Assembly (NCBI RefSeq): GCF_033807575.1
Contig: NC_084730.1
Location: forward strand, 1,905,986 to 1,969,985
DNA: 64,000 nt
Direction of reading: 5' to 3'
Source: Cydia pomonella
Taxonomy: Eukaryota > Arthropoda > Insecta > Lepidoptera > Tortricidae
This document shows, piece after piece, positions 48,657 through 57,580 of this stretch. The first letter of the stretch is position 1, and each line of letters starts with the position of its first letter. Made by a program: the position numbers and the translations under genes. The notes under the pieces are model-generated. The model was not told the origin of the DNA. It saw only the letters and a list, made by a program, of their open reading frames with translations, and searched no databases.

Positions 48657-49331
48657 ACTTCGATCTACAGTGCTGACTCCAATGAAAACTTAACAAATGA
48701 CAAAAAGACTGAATCACCAGACAAAAAAACAAACGTATCCATATCAAATACCCCGTTGGAACCAGACAAATCCGTCTCCTGGAAAAGTCATGAAAATCTA
48801 CCTGACATTGTAAAAACAGACAACGCAGATTTCGACCAAGAATTTGAGAAATTTACTAAAGAAAGAGTAAATAACAGGAAAGCGGATATAGTACTTAATG
48901 TACCTAACTTAGGTACAGTTGCAGAAGACGAAGAAAAACACGAAGACATCAGATCAATTCTGTCTGACACAGCGTCGTCTATAACTCAATTCTGTCAAAC
49001 GAATTTCTTAACAGACAAAAATGAAGATAAAAAAGTAAATAATACTAGTGAAAATATTAACCCATTTGATGTTAAATCTAATCAAAGGAATAAATTAGAT
49101 TTAAAGCTTAACTTAGTAGAGAAAGCTGAAGTAAAGAAATCGGACAGCTCAACTAATATAACTTTTGAGGAATCGAAATCAGGAAGGAAAAATGAAGAAA
49201 CTAGAAATAATGCAGGAATGCCGGAGAATAAGTCGTTTTTAAGAGACAGGTCTGCTTCAATAGGCACTATTAGTTTAAAAACGCCAATAGCACAAGTTAT
49301 AGGAGAGCAAAACAGGACAATGCTGTTTCAA
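48657..49331 (+). CDS. plx: Pollux exon 5: 225-residue low-complexity insert inside PTB2
   Basis: The acceptor is ttttactttgcag and the exon reads TSIYSADSNENLTNDKKTES, continuing Asp/Glu/Lys/Asn/Ser-rich to TMLFQ before gtaagt, in phase 0 at both ends (residues 138-362). Human TBC1D1/4 also carry a variable linker here, and the closing TMLFQ joins to VGRSELRLISPD, as in the family. RDRSAS (Arg333, Arg335, Ser338) fits the Akt consensus RxRxxS and sits where the mammalian proteins have regulatory phosphosites; its use is inferred. The upstream Met at 48579 is intronic and not a start. No coiled coil or membrane segment is evident. Confidence 0.93.
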
Positions 49332-49810
49332 GTAAGTATAGGTACATTTTTGAGACGATCTTTATAATATATTTTATTGTAACCCCAGGGATAAATGTAT
49401 TGCAAAGTGGAAAGAGATCACGCATACAACATGCCGCATATTGACTTGAATCTGTCAGCGCCATTAAATAAAATGTAGAAATCTTACCTACTCGTTTCTT
49501 CATTTCCCTCTTTAAATTGAAACACCTGTCTTTGTGCAAAGCACGTGAAAACTAAAAGCTGATGATAATGTCAGCTTTCATATACGCAAAATATTCGTCG
49601 ACGAGTTTTTTAGGATCTCTCAGAACTCTATACTCACTGGTTTTAAGAATTAAGTTAATTTAATCAGTCCGGGTCTGGGCCGTCCAACACTTCGTTTTCT
49701 ATGAGAGGTAATCGGTAATCACGTGATGTTTTCTATAGAAAACGCAGTGTCTCGGTCCGAATCTGGATCGTTTTTCCGTGACTCATCCTTTAATCTCATG
49801 TACTCCTAAG
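49332..49810 (+). other. plx: Intron 5
   Basis: About 480 bp. The segment 49665-49770 contains a gtccgggtctgggccgtcca block and a later ggtccgaatctggatcg block that look like a short inverted element, weakly. Nothing else can be supported. Confidence 0.5.
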
Positions 49811-50012
49811 GTCGGGCGCTCCGAGCTCCGCCTCATCAGCCCAGACAGGAAGCAGATCCTGCTGCACCGCGCCTTCAAGGACGTTGCTAGTTGCGTCATA
49901 GGCCGGCACAACAGGGACCATTTCGGCTTCGTCTGCAGAGAGACCAACGAAAGCTATGCGGCTTATGTATTCAAGTGTGAAAGCGATTCAGTCGCCATGG
50001 AAGTTGTCAGTG
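49811..50012 (+). CDS. plx: Pollux exon 6: core of PTB2
   Basis: The acceptor is catgtactcctaag. The exon reads VGRSELRLISPDRKQILLHR, then FKDVASCVIGRHNRDHFGFV, CRETNESYAAYVFKCES and ends with G of a split codon before gtgagt (residues 363-429). The strand-turn pattern LISPD, the GRHNRDHFGFVCRE block and the YVFKC strand are those of the second PTB domain of TBC1D1/4, which binds regulatory partners. The domain matches the family length well. GC content is higher than in the flanking introns. A collapsed duplicate follows at 50231. Confidence 0.95.
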
Positions 50013-50230
50013 GTGAGTATTAGTAAATTACCCTTACTTTCGAAGCCAAAGTTAAGACCTTATGTTCTGAACCTGTTGTACCTGAACGGCTATCATGTCT
50101 GTCTATCAAGTCATCAATCGCAAGGAATTGGCACAGTTCTAGTTAGAAAAAGATTAATCTTAACAGCGGAATAGTGCTAAAGATACTGCTCAGGCAGCTT
50201 TGAGTTAGTGTCAAAAGATCACAAGCCAAA

Positions 50231-50389
50231 GTCAGCCTCATCAGCCCAGACAGAACAAGAAGCCTTCAAGGACGTGATAGGCCTCCACAACTAGGACCAT
50301 TTCGGCTTCGTCTGCAGAGAGGCCAATGAGAACTATGCGGCCTGTGTTCAAGTGTGAAAGCGATTCTTTTGCCATGGAGGTTGTCAGCG
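50231..50389 (+). pseudogene. Dead duplicate of exon 6
   Basis: It keeps gtcagcctcatcagcccag, ggaccatttcggcttcgtct and gccatggaggttgtcagcg, and is followed by the donor gtgagt. Several internal deletions break the frame: the segment encoding LLHRAFKD is shortened and a TAG follows cctccacaac. No acceptor is kept. Confidence 0.9.
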
Positions 50390-50599
50390 GTGAGTTTTCA
50401 TTTCCATCCGTTTATTTATGTATTCACATCTGTCCCTGCTCTAAACGGCAAAGCAACCTTAAATAGAGTTAGTTCCGAATACGAGCGGCTACAAGTGCAA
50501 ATTTATAAATTCATCATGTCGTGTAACTTAACAGTAAAGTACTTGTATATCTTAAACTGAAAGCCTGCACCATCTTTATTGTTCCGTGGTTCCTACTCA

Positions 50600-50720
50600 G
50601 TAACCATTTTGGCCCACCTTTCTGAATGTATGTGGCAGATATGTCCAGCCCAGTCCAATTTTGGCTTAGCGGTCTTGACACCTAATAATACGAGTTCTGG
50701 AACGCAGTTCCGTGTTTCTG
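50600..50720 (-). pseudogene. LINE reverse-transcriptase fragment, reverse
   Basis: The minus strand contains a short stretch comparable to the LDWAGHVCRM region of the LINE fragment at 18640: the + strand has atatgtccagcccagtccaa and ttttggcttagcggtc. It is too short and broken for more than a family guess. Confidence 0.5.
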
Positions 50721-50923
50721 ATCCGAGCGGCCTTAATCAAAACACATTTACTCAGTTACTATTTTTTATTCTAAATACGTGTGTAATCAGTGGCTTCAAA
50801 CCCAATTTCACAAGTTGCTATCCCTTCCCATACCCCGATAGAATAGAATATCATGTAGAATAGTCACACCCAGATATCTACTATTTTAAAAAAGCTCTCG
50901 ATTCAAAGCAGATCTTGTTCCAG

Positions 50924-51046
50924 CGATCAAACAAGCGTTCGTAGCGCACGCGGAGCTCTTGAAGAAGTCTCGAGAAAAGTCTCCAAATCTGACGTGTGAA
51001 CACTGCCCCATGCTGTGGTATCATCGGCTGTGCCACGACGTGGAAG
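50924..51046 (+). CDS. plx: Pollux exon 7: PTB2 C-terminal helix and Cys-rich segment
   Basis: After agatcttgttccag the first two bases complete Ala, then IKQAFVAHAELLKKSREKSP and NLTCEHCPMLWYHRLCHDVE follow, with a split Gly codon before gtaatg (residues 430-470). The family has a K-QAF helix at the end of PTB2 and then C-x-x-C-P...L-x-L/C, which is seen here as CEHCPMLWYHRLC. The Cys pairs resemble a structural or metal-binding turn, but that is a guess. At least two decayed copies follow directly. Confidence 0.94.
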
Positions 51047-51052
51047 GTAATG

Positions 51053-51247
51053 ATCCACCAAGCAAGCGTTAGCCCACGCCGAGCTGAAGTGTCCAAATCT
51101 GACGTCATTCTGCCCCATGCTGTGATATCACCGGCTGTGCCATGACGTCGAAGATAATTATCCTCCAAGCAAACGTTACGCGTTAGCCCATCGTCGAACT
51201 ATTGAAGGGTCCACCTGACGTGTGAACACTGTCTTATGCTGTGATTA
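51053..51247 (+). pseudogene. Two decayed tandem copies of exon 7
   Basis: Copy two (51053-51153) keeps caagcaagcgttagcccacg, gtccaaatctgacgt and gctgtgatatcaccggctgt, with its former donor changed to ataatt. Copy three (51161-51247) keeps caagcaaacgttacgcgtta, gacgtgtgaacactg and cttatgctgtgat. The repeat unit includes the first bases of the intron (gtaatgatccaccaag). Both copies have lost their frame. Confidence 0.9.
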
Positions 51248-51502
51248 ATTTTCGCATTCCATTCGCATGCCTAGGCGCGACTAAAGGCAACTTGTACAAG
51301 GTAAGCGCTTCAATTTTCGAACGCATATAACTTACCTTGAGTGATAATATCATTGGGTGCAACCCAACCCTATAGATTATGCATTTGTTTTGCAACAAAC
51401 GAGTCATAAATGTATCTTTGAAAAAACGAGCTGTCAATAACTGATGCCTGTCAGTTTAAGGTGTCCACCACTGGTTACCCCTAACCCTTTATTTGTTCTC
51501 AG

Positions 51503-51618
51503 GCATGAACGAGAAGAAAACACACGCGTTCATATTACGGCGAATCGAGCAGTTGCCTGAAGATGAACAGGATCTCATCATCACTAAATACCAAGGGGGG
51601 ACCAACCATATGTACGAG
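51503..51618 (+). CDS. plx: Pollux exon 8: helical segment after PTB2
   Basis: The acceptor is atttgttctcag. Two bases complete Gly, then MNEKKTHAFILRRIEQLPED and EQDLIITKYQGGTNHMYE follow to phase 0 before gtaggg (residues 471-509). The GMN-x-x-KT start is a marker of TBC1D1/4 proteins just after the CEGCP segment. The rest is predicted by pattern to be helical, with Glu/Leu/Ile spacing. No catalytic residue is expected here. Confidence 0.93.
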
Positions 51619-52418
51619 GTAGGGTTAGAGTAAAACTATTCACTAAATGCCATTAAGGTCAACGTGAAGAGGACCGGCATAGGTATAAAATTAATTTCAG
51701 GGACGACCGTGATAGGGCAAGAACGTACGTCACTCAGACATAGCCAGTCAGTAAGGAAGAGCTTCACTCGTTCTGCTCTACCAACCTTTTTTTCTTTTTT
51801 TAAAGTGGCTTGTAGACGGTATTCCCTTATGGCCGGTCTTTTTCACATTGAATAAATAACGTTTTTTTTTCTGGTATTGTTTAAAAACAAGTAAATTCAA
51901 CGTGCTGAATCGTAATTTGCACATTTTTTTAAGAAGTAAATATATATAGCCTCATAAGGCACCATACAAAATTTTCTTAGTTGTTTTCTTTCCTTCGTTG
52001 TCTAGTAAATTGGGAAGAATTACATGCAATCAAACAAAATAAAAGCTTCTTTATTTGGTTAATAAGGTTCTAATTAAGGGATCCCTTTGTTTGACATAAT
52101 TATTGAAAGTCATAATGTAATGATAGTCATATTATCATTAGTCATAACTCTGAAACCGTTAACTTTTCAGGAATTTCCTTAGATTATCCTATAGATAGGT
52201 TAGGTTAGGTTAGGTTTGTTTTATGGCAATCCTGAAAAGTTACGCGTTTCTGAGAAAAACCAAATTATGACTAACGAAAATGCGGACAAACAATACATTA
52301 TGACTTAAAACTTTATGGGAAACAATAGAGACCCTCTAATTAAGTTTGAACCGGAGTGTACATTATAATGCACGTTGGGCCTTACGGGGATAGATACAAT
52401 AAGTGGTTTTTATTTCAG
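51619..52418 (+). other. plx: Intron 8
   Basis: It contains a MITE with a TAGGT array at 52109-52307. The remainder (51619-52100 and 52308-52418) is AT-rich with no supportable feature; a short open frame at 51664-51855 is not protein-like. Confidence 0.6.
52109..52307. mobile_element. MITE with a TAGGT array at its centre
   Basis: The ends agtcataatgtaatgatagt and caaacaatacattatgact pair, as do the inner segments gttaacttttcaggaattt and aatcctgaaaagttacgcg. The loop contains four TAGGT units (52196-52215), the insect telomere repeat in register. Confidence 0.75.
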
Positions 52419-52510
52419 GTAAATGAACACAACGCTTTCCTAATGATGTTGTTACGGGCCCATTGCGAAGCGAAACAGACCAGGCATATCCACGACACTG
52501 CCGAAAACAG
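52419..52510 (+). CDS. plx: Pollux exon 9: helical segment
   Basis: The acceptor is ggtttttatttcag and the exon reads VNEHNAFLMMLLRAHCEAKQ, then TRHIHDTAEN and AG of a split Arg codon before gtaaca (residues 510-540). The family counterpart is a helix with the pattern NE...I-x-x-L-R-x-x-x-E-x-KQ-x-x-HIH, so the final HIHDTAEN is a good anchor. No duplicate is seen. Confidence 0.93.
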
Positions 52511-53384
52511 GTAACATTGTCTTCTCTAGAATATAATAGAATAGAGAAGCTTTATTCAAAAACGCTTAATTTAAACTTAACTAAAGCACTGACGTATTAT
52601 CATTATAAAGCGTCACTGAAATGGTCTCCACTCAGCTTCATGTCAAGGAACCTTTGAGGACCCCGACGCTGGTCTTCCGTGGAAACCCTTCCGTGAGAGC
52701 GCAACTACTGATAATGAAAAACTGTAACAACTATTAATCTGTACAGTAACAGTTATACTTGACTTACTAATAAAATTAGTTTCACAAAGAAAGAAACACA
52801 TAAGTACACAAAAAAAAAATAGCACAGACTCTCTATCTCTCGTTCAAGTATAGGCCATCTGTTCCCGATTGGGGTTATTGTTGTGGGGACAGATGGGAAT
52901 GATTTCATTACCATCCGTGCCCACCGGAAGTTAATGAAAGTTGTTACATTTCCATGTGTACTATTTAATTATTCACCGCCTTCCGCCATTTTGAAAAAAA
53001 TCAAAAACTTAATCGTCAAATAAAATTGTCATCGAACCTGCTAAAATAATTTCACGAGAATCGGTTGAGATACGGACATACGAATACATTTTTTGTCCAA
53101 GCTGAAACTGAGACCTTCGTTAACGCTCGGTCAACTAATAGATATTTGGAAGAATGCTGCATATTTACGATTTTAATGATCTATCTCTATTAAAATTATC
53201 ACGTTTCAGAGAGCCTAGGCCTCCATTTTCAAGCACTTTAAAACCGTAAAATTAATTTCATGATTGAACATACAACAGTTTGAATGTGTTAATTTATTCT
53301 ACTGATATGTTTATACCCTTTTGAAATCCTAGTTATGCTTCATAATAACAATAAACTATCTAATATATAATGATCTGTTGTCAG
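52511..53384 (+). other. plx: Intron 9
   Basis: About 870 bp of mostly unique AT-rich sequence. The block around 52850-52920 (gttcccgattggggttattg) has relatives at 54330-54360 and 62480-62515 (gacagatgggaatga, cccatccgttcccgacgggg), suggesting a short shared repeat. No exon or RNA gene is supported. Confidence 0.5.
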
Positions 53385-53523
53385 GTCGGAATTCCTGAAC
53401 CAGTACCTAGGCGGCAGCACCATCTTCATGAAAGCTAGACGTTCCCTCACGAGCGGCTTCGATCATCTTCTCAAAAGGAAATCCAGCTTGTCCAAAGACG
53501 ATATCATTCCTCACATTAAGAAG
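53385..53523 (+). CDS. plx: Pollux exon 10: linker with conserved RRSLT segment
   Basis: The acceptor is atctgttgtcag. One base completes Arg, then SEFLNQYLGGSTIFMKARRS, LTSGFDHLLKRKSSLSKDDI and IPHIKK follow to phase 0 before gtaaga (residues 541-586). The segment KARRSLTSGFDHLLKRK is shared with TBC1D1/4, where the same place reads Lys-Arg-Ser-Leu-Thr-x-x-x-x-x-x-Leu. RRSLT and KRKSS are basophilic-kinase type sites. Their use is not shown by the sequence. Confidence 0.94.
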
Positions 53524-53683
53524 GTAAGAATAATCGTGTATTTTTTTATGCGTATGGTAGTCAGCAGACGAGCAGGCGAGATCTGTGGAGTCTTCGAAGG
53601 GAACCGAAGGACATTGATATAATGGTAGCGTTATATATCTAAAAAGATACATATCATACGACTATCCTCTGACATTGTTTCAG

Positions 53684-53807
53684 GAACCATCCCCTCTGCC
53701 AACCCCTCCAATACTAGACACATCGTCGGAACCGTCCGGGTCAGAGTTGTTGTCCCCTGATCAAACTCGTTGCAAGTCCCTGTCTCCAGTTATTCTCAAT
53801 GGAAGCG
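53684..53807 (+). CDS. plx: Pollux exon 11: Ser/Pro-rich linker
   Basis: The acceptor is acattgtttcag and the exon reads EPSPLPTPPILDTSSEPSGS, then ELLSPDQTRCKSLSPVILNG and a split codon (S then G...) before gtaagt (residues 587-627). Composition is Ser/Pro/Glu, as in the middle linker of the mammalian proteins. Several SP and TP dipeptides could be proline-directed phosphosites. It is short and flanked by a 160-bp intron on the left. Confidence 0.9.
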
Positions 53808-53891
53808 GTAAGTCCCGATTTATCTGGAATTTTACCTGGGATTAGTTGAGAAAATGGGAAACTAGAAAACTGTGTACTCTGTCCCCACTAT

Positions 53892-54064
53892 CAGTGGCGT
53901 AGCGTGAACTAATGCAGCCGAGGGCGAAGTCGCATCTGCGAGGCCCTGTTCTTTCAGTGCTTATTCCCAAGACAATAAAAAGGGCTTGTTGGCTTGCGCG
54001 AGGCCCCCTTTAGTGCGAAGCCGTGGACGAGGCCCCACTTCGCCCACGCCTAGCTACGCCACTG
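53892..54064. mobile_element. hAT-type MITE with 8-bp target duplication
   Basis: The direct repeat cccactat lies at 53884-53891 and 54065-54072. The inverted ends are cagtggcgtagc and gctacgccactg. The inside contains paired gaggccctgttc and cgaggccccac blocks. CAGTG-type ends with an 8-bp duplication are characteristic of hAT elements. Confidence 0.92.
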
Positions 54065-54399
54065 CCCACTATGGGGATACACCTATCACTGTTTAACAGA
54101 GATCTATAGCGCATATCATGATAACTGTTTTTGATCCACTGACGTAGAATCATTGCTACATAAGTATAATTTTGGTAATTTTCCATCTACTGTCAGACTG
54201 TGGCTTCTCAAAATATGTGCAAATATAGGTACTACAAATGTCACATTAACGTAATTTCAATACCCGCCTCGTATAACAATGGCGTACCCGTATGGCGGGG
54301 ACGGATAGTAATAGTTTTCCTTCCATATGATACCGCCGGGGACAGATGGGAATGAAACTACTCTAATAGGATGTTCACGGGTTAATTGACATAAGGTTA

Positions 54400-55460
54400 A
54401 GGTTAAGTTAATTGCATATTGCATATTGCCAGACCAATAAATTAGATCTAAATGTATCTAAATGCTTTACTTTAACCTTCACTAGACAACAAAGTTCAAT
54501 TCCAACTTCGTACAAGCTAAATGATCATGTGCTTAAATCTGTGTCATGTATGAAGGACCTGGGAGTCACCCATGATTCAAAGCTTTTATTTGATACTCAT
54601 ATAGATAATATAGTAACTGGTGCTACCAAGACTTTGGGATTCATAATGCGTAGTTCTTTACATTTTACCCAAATTAAAACTATAAAAGTTCTTTATTGTA
54701 CATATGTCAGAAGTAAACTTGAATATGCGTCTCAAATTTGGAACCCCAGTTATAATATTTACATTAACAGAATAGAACGTATACAGAAAAAGTTTGTAAA
54801 ATACCTCTGCTTTAAAATGAAAACTCCTTATAATTCATCCAATTATGAGAATATTTGTAAAAAACATCACCTTATCCCACTACATAAACGTCGACAGATT
54901 GCAGATATTACTTATATACTTAATATTTTAAATGGTAACATTGATTGTCCTGAATTGCTCGCTAAGCTCTCCTTCAATACTCCATCTAGGTCTAAAAGAT
55001 ACTTCCCTCCCCTCTCAATTCCTTTTTCATCACGTAATTACAGAAAGAATAGCTTTCTACTACGAGCTGGTAAAAGTCTAAATGAACTAACGAAGGAGCG
55101 GGATATAGACGTTTTTAATAGCAACATCACAACTATAAGACGGATTCTAACAGACAAATTACTTGAGTGAGCGAGTCGTATGTGTTGGCATATTATTGTA
55201 TCTATTAACGTATTAAGATTACTAATAAGTTTTGGTTTCTTTGTTCAGTATATAATATAATAAGTATTAATATTTAAAAATATTAGTGGTAACACGTTGT
55301 AAAAAAAAAAAAAAATCTAGTGCTAACCACCAATTATCTGTTAACCTGTTGCTACCGGTGGGAACCTATAATTGGCTCTTTGTTATCTATATATATAACT
55401 ATTGTACAATCTATAGCTGTTGGTTCTCCGAACAATAAATAATAAATAATAAAATAATAA
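54400..55460 (+). pseudogene. Jockey-like LINE ORF2 C-terminal fragment and tail
   Basis: An open frame from 54412 to a stop at 55168 encodes about 252 residues, including LNVSKCFTLTFTRQ, MKDLGVTHDSKLLFDTHID, TYVRSKLEYASQIWNP and RIERIQKKFVKYLCF. These are the thumb and C-terminal motifs of Jockey-clade reverse transcriptases. The catalytic palm with its Tyr-Ala-Asp-Asp motif is not included, so it is 5'-truncated. A 3' UTR with a poly-A run (55301-55315) and an aataaataataaataataa tail ends near 55460. Confidence 0.9.
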
Positions 55461-55469
55461 TAAGGCAAT

Positions 55470-55740
55470 ATTGACGACCGGTCCGGCCTAGTGGGTAGTG
55501 ACACTGCCTATGAAGCCGATGGTCGTGGGTTCGAATCCCGGTAAGGGCATTTATTTGTGTGATGAGCACAGTATTTGTTCTTGTGAATCCTGAGTCATGG
55601 GTGTTTGCTATGTATTTAAGTATCTGTATAATAATATACAAATACTTAAATATATCGTTGTTGAGTACCCACAACACAAGCCTTACCGTGAGAATTAGTC
55701 AATTTGTGTAAGAATGTCCCTAAAAATTATTTATTTATTT
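55470..55740 (+). mobile_element. tRNA-headed SINE
   Basis: The head gaccggtccggcctagtggg, B box gggttcgaatcccggtaagg, body cctgagtcatgggtgtttgc and a tattta-rich tail are those of the 23027-23298 family. It lies directly after the LINE tail. Confidence 0.9.
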
Positions 55741-56066
55741 ATTCAGTATTACAAGTCATTCAGCCTCAAGGCTTCTACTGAAACTTGCTCTACTCGCAAA
55801 CTTCATGGTTATATGAGCTCTCCCTTGAAAGAGTAGAGAAAAGGGCAATGATAAGTTTATTTGGAGCATTCCACGGGCTGTCCCGTACGGACGCATTATA
55901 TGTCCTGTGTTGCGACTTTTTTTAAAGCAGGGGATTATTTTTCTGTGCACATTTTTCACCATTAGTCACAGAAACTTTTGTACCTCAAAATTTTCAGAGA
56001 AGTCGCGTTTGTAAGAGACAACGGTAGATAATTTCATGGAATGCTCCATTTAATTATCCGTTTCAG

Positions 56067-56163
56067 AACCGCCACCATCGCCGAAGCCTTCAAACATGAC
56101 CCCACCAGTTGAAGAGGAGGAAGAAATGAAGGAGGAACCCGTCAACTCTCCCATGATGGACAT
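56067..56163 (+). CDS. plx: Pollux exon 12: acidic linker
   Basis: The acceptor is ttatccgtttcag. Two bases complete Glu, then PPPSPKPSNMTPPVEEEEEM and KEEPVNSPMMD follow; the last two bases AT make Ile with the next exon (residues 628-660). The donor is gtaagt. The acidic Pro-rich run is of low complexity and is not recognisable outside insects. A LINE fragment starts within about 20 bases of the donor. Confidence 0.88.
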
Positions 56164-56183
56164 GTAAGTTCTTCTTCTTCAAC

Positions 56184-56570
56184 CTAGCGTTTTCCCGGCC
56201 TAGCGCCAGGGTCCGCTCTCCTACTTAATCTTCTCCACTTTTCCCGATCTTCGGCATCCTCAGATGTGAGATTGCTCTCCACCACGTCCGCTCTCACGAC
56301 GTCCAGCCAGCGCTTCTTAGGCCTACCGCGGCCGCGTGATCTAGGGCCTTGGACAGTGAGGTTGAGGCATCTATTTCCGACGTAGTCTACTGGTCTGCGG
56401 CTTATATGGCCATACCATCGGAGGCGACTTTCCTGCAGCTTATCCGCTACGTCACGAATTCCAAGGCTGCCACGAATGTGTTCGTTACGTATGCGATCTA
56501 ATCGCGTAACGCCACACATCCATCGCAACATCTTCATTTCGGTGACGTGTAAGTTATACAGAATAATTTT
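56184..56570 (-). pseudogene. LINE reverse-transcriptase C-terminal fragment
   Basis: On the minus strand the frame reads TEMKMLRWMCGVTRLDRIRN, then LGIRDVADKLQESRLRWYGH and RGRGRPKKRWLDVVRADV to a stop at 56184. This is the common C-terminal block of RTE-type ORF2 proteins. The reverse transcriptase core is absent. It begins 20 bases after the splice donor of exon 12. Confidence 0.9.
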
Positions 56571-56663
56571 GATATTTTTGACCAATTTTTTTCCAGGCAC
56601 TCGTCAACATAAATTTAAGAGGTGCGGTCATGGCATGCCCTGTTCTTTTATCCCAGAATTAAG

Positions 56664-56755
56664 TACAGTCAGCTGCAGAGATAAGGTACCATCGACTCCA
56701 TTCCTGCATACAAATTTCTATGCATATACCTTTGCTGCAGCTGACTGTACCTATA
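56664..56755. mobile_element. Small MITE with gtacagtcagctgcag ends
   Basis: The ends gtacagtcagctgcagagat and tttgctgcagctgactgtac are near-perfect inverted repeats around a short AT-rich centre. Confidence 0.88.
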
Positions 56756-57140
56756 TAAACGAGATATCTGTTTTATCTTGACGTTGAGTGGTACAAAACG
56801 TTTTGATAAAAATGTTTCGAGCAAATTCGCTTACACTACGATTAAATAACATGGGAATATATCCCGACTTTGAGTCTGGCTTAAATTGGGGATTTCTTCC
56901 ATTTTCAAGGCCACCGAGGTAAGTTGAAACCACGTCAATTTTGAGACATCTGTAACTGTTACCGAGTTGGGAAAAATGATGTTTAGCCTTGTCCCACCGT
57001 CCGCTGGTCCCTCAATATGCGTCCTTGCTTCAAGACAATTATAAATACCGCAAAATTCTCTCTTTGTTTCAACTTACCTCTGTTGTATTGTAATGTAAGT
57101 CACCTCGGTCTCCGCTACTCAGCTTTTTTTCTCCTGGCAG

Positions 57141-57256
57141 ATTTTTGAAAGTAAGCGACAACCGACCAGCGCCGACTGAAGCAGGCGCTGAACACGACGC
57201 TACCTGGCGACAAGCCATCTATGAGAAGGTCCTGCAACCTGACGTCCAGTGTGAAG
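57141..57256 (+). CDS. plx: Pollux exon 13: calmodulin-binding-type segment
   Basis: The acceptor is tttctcctggcag. One base completes Ile, then FLKVSDNRPAPTEAGAEHDA and TWRQAIYEKVLQPDVQCE follow, with G of a split codon before gtaggt (residues 660-698). The TWRQAIYEKV block matches the place in TBC1D1/4 where a Trp-Arg-Gln-x-Ile-(Phe/Tyr) helix forms the calmodulin-binding region before the TBC domain. The exon is followed by a diverged copy and then by a hairpin built from another copy. Confidence 0.93.
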
Positions 57257-57304
57257 GTAGGTAGCAGTAGTCCAACCGTTGGTAACCGTTGGTTGGTCGT
57301 TGGT

Positions 57305-57385
57305 GGGCAAGACAGACAGACAGAAATCCACCAGTTCCAACTAAGGCGAGTGCCCAACAAGACGCTAGAGTCAGACCAAGACAAG
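57305..57385 (+). pseudogene. Decayed copy of the 5' half of exon 13
   Basis: The bases ccagttccaactaaggcgag and tgcccaacaagacgctag line up with ccagcgccgactgaagcagg and cgctgaacacgacgctac of exon 13. It then runs into agtcagaccaagacaagtct, the left end of a family C MITE. The frame is lost. Confidence 0.65.
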
Positions 57386-57413
57386 TCTGTCTGTAAAATC
57401 CTGTGCCTGCCTG

Positions 57414-57580
57414 TTACGTAGGTAGCTTCACACTGGACGTCAGTAGGTTCCATAACCTTCTCATAGATGGCTTGTCCAAGATAAGTCTGCAACGATTTTA
57501 CAGACAGACTTATCTTGGACAAGCCATCTATGAGAAGGTTATGGAACCTACTGACGTCCAGTGTGAAGCTACCTACGTAA
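57414..57580. repeat. Exon-derived perfect inverted repeat, 76-bp arms
   Basis: The arm 57414-57489 is exactly complementary to 57505-57580, with a 15-base loop. The right arm carries gacaagccatctatgagaag and gacgtccagtgtgaag, the 3' half of exon 13 with a few changes; the left arm carries its antisense. The loop-proximal ends (gtccaagataagtctg) resemble the ends of family C MITEs. In an intron transcript this would fold into a long hairpin containing sense and antisense exon sequence. Confidence 0.95.

Larger units (their letters stand above)
50013..50923 (+). other. plx: Intron 6
   Basis: It contains a dead copy of exon 6 at 50231-50389. From 50600 to 50720 there is a sequence with gtggcagatatgtccagccc that resembles a reversed LINE end (the W-GHV-RM block of 18640-18700 seen on the minus strand). 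The rest is AT-rich. Confidence 0.6.
53808..56066 (+). other. plx: Intron 11
   Basis: About 2.3 kb holding a small hAT-type MITE (53892-54064), a LINE fragment (54400-55460) and a SINE (55470-55740). The last 300 bases (55741-56066) contain an inverted pair around gagcattccacgggctgtcc and catggaatgctcc, perhaps the remnant of another MITE. Confidence 0.7.
56164..57140 (+). other. plx: Intron 12
   Basis: The first 400 bases are a minus-strand LINE fragment. A small MITE lies at 56664-56755. The stretch 56900-57115 contains gaggtaagttgaaaccacgt and cttacctctgttgtattgta, a loosely inverted pair, and a pyrimidine tract leads to the acceptor at 57140. Confidence 0.65.

Noticed and set aside
54412..55170. 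252-codon frame as a host gene
   Set aside because: Motifs are those of a Jockey-type reverse transcriptase C-terminus, and it lies within an intron; called as a LINE fragment.
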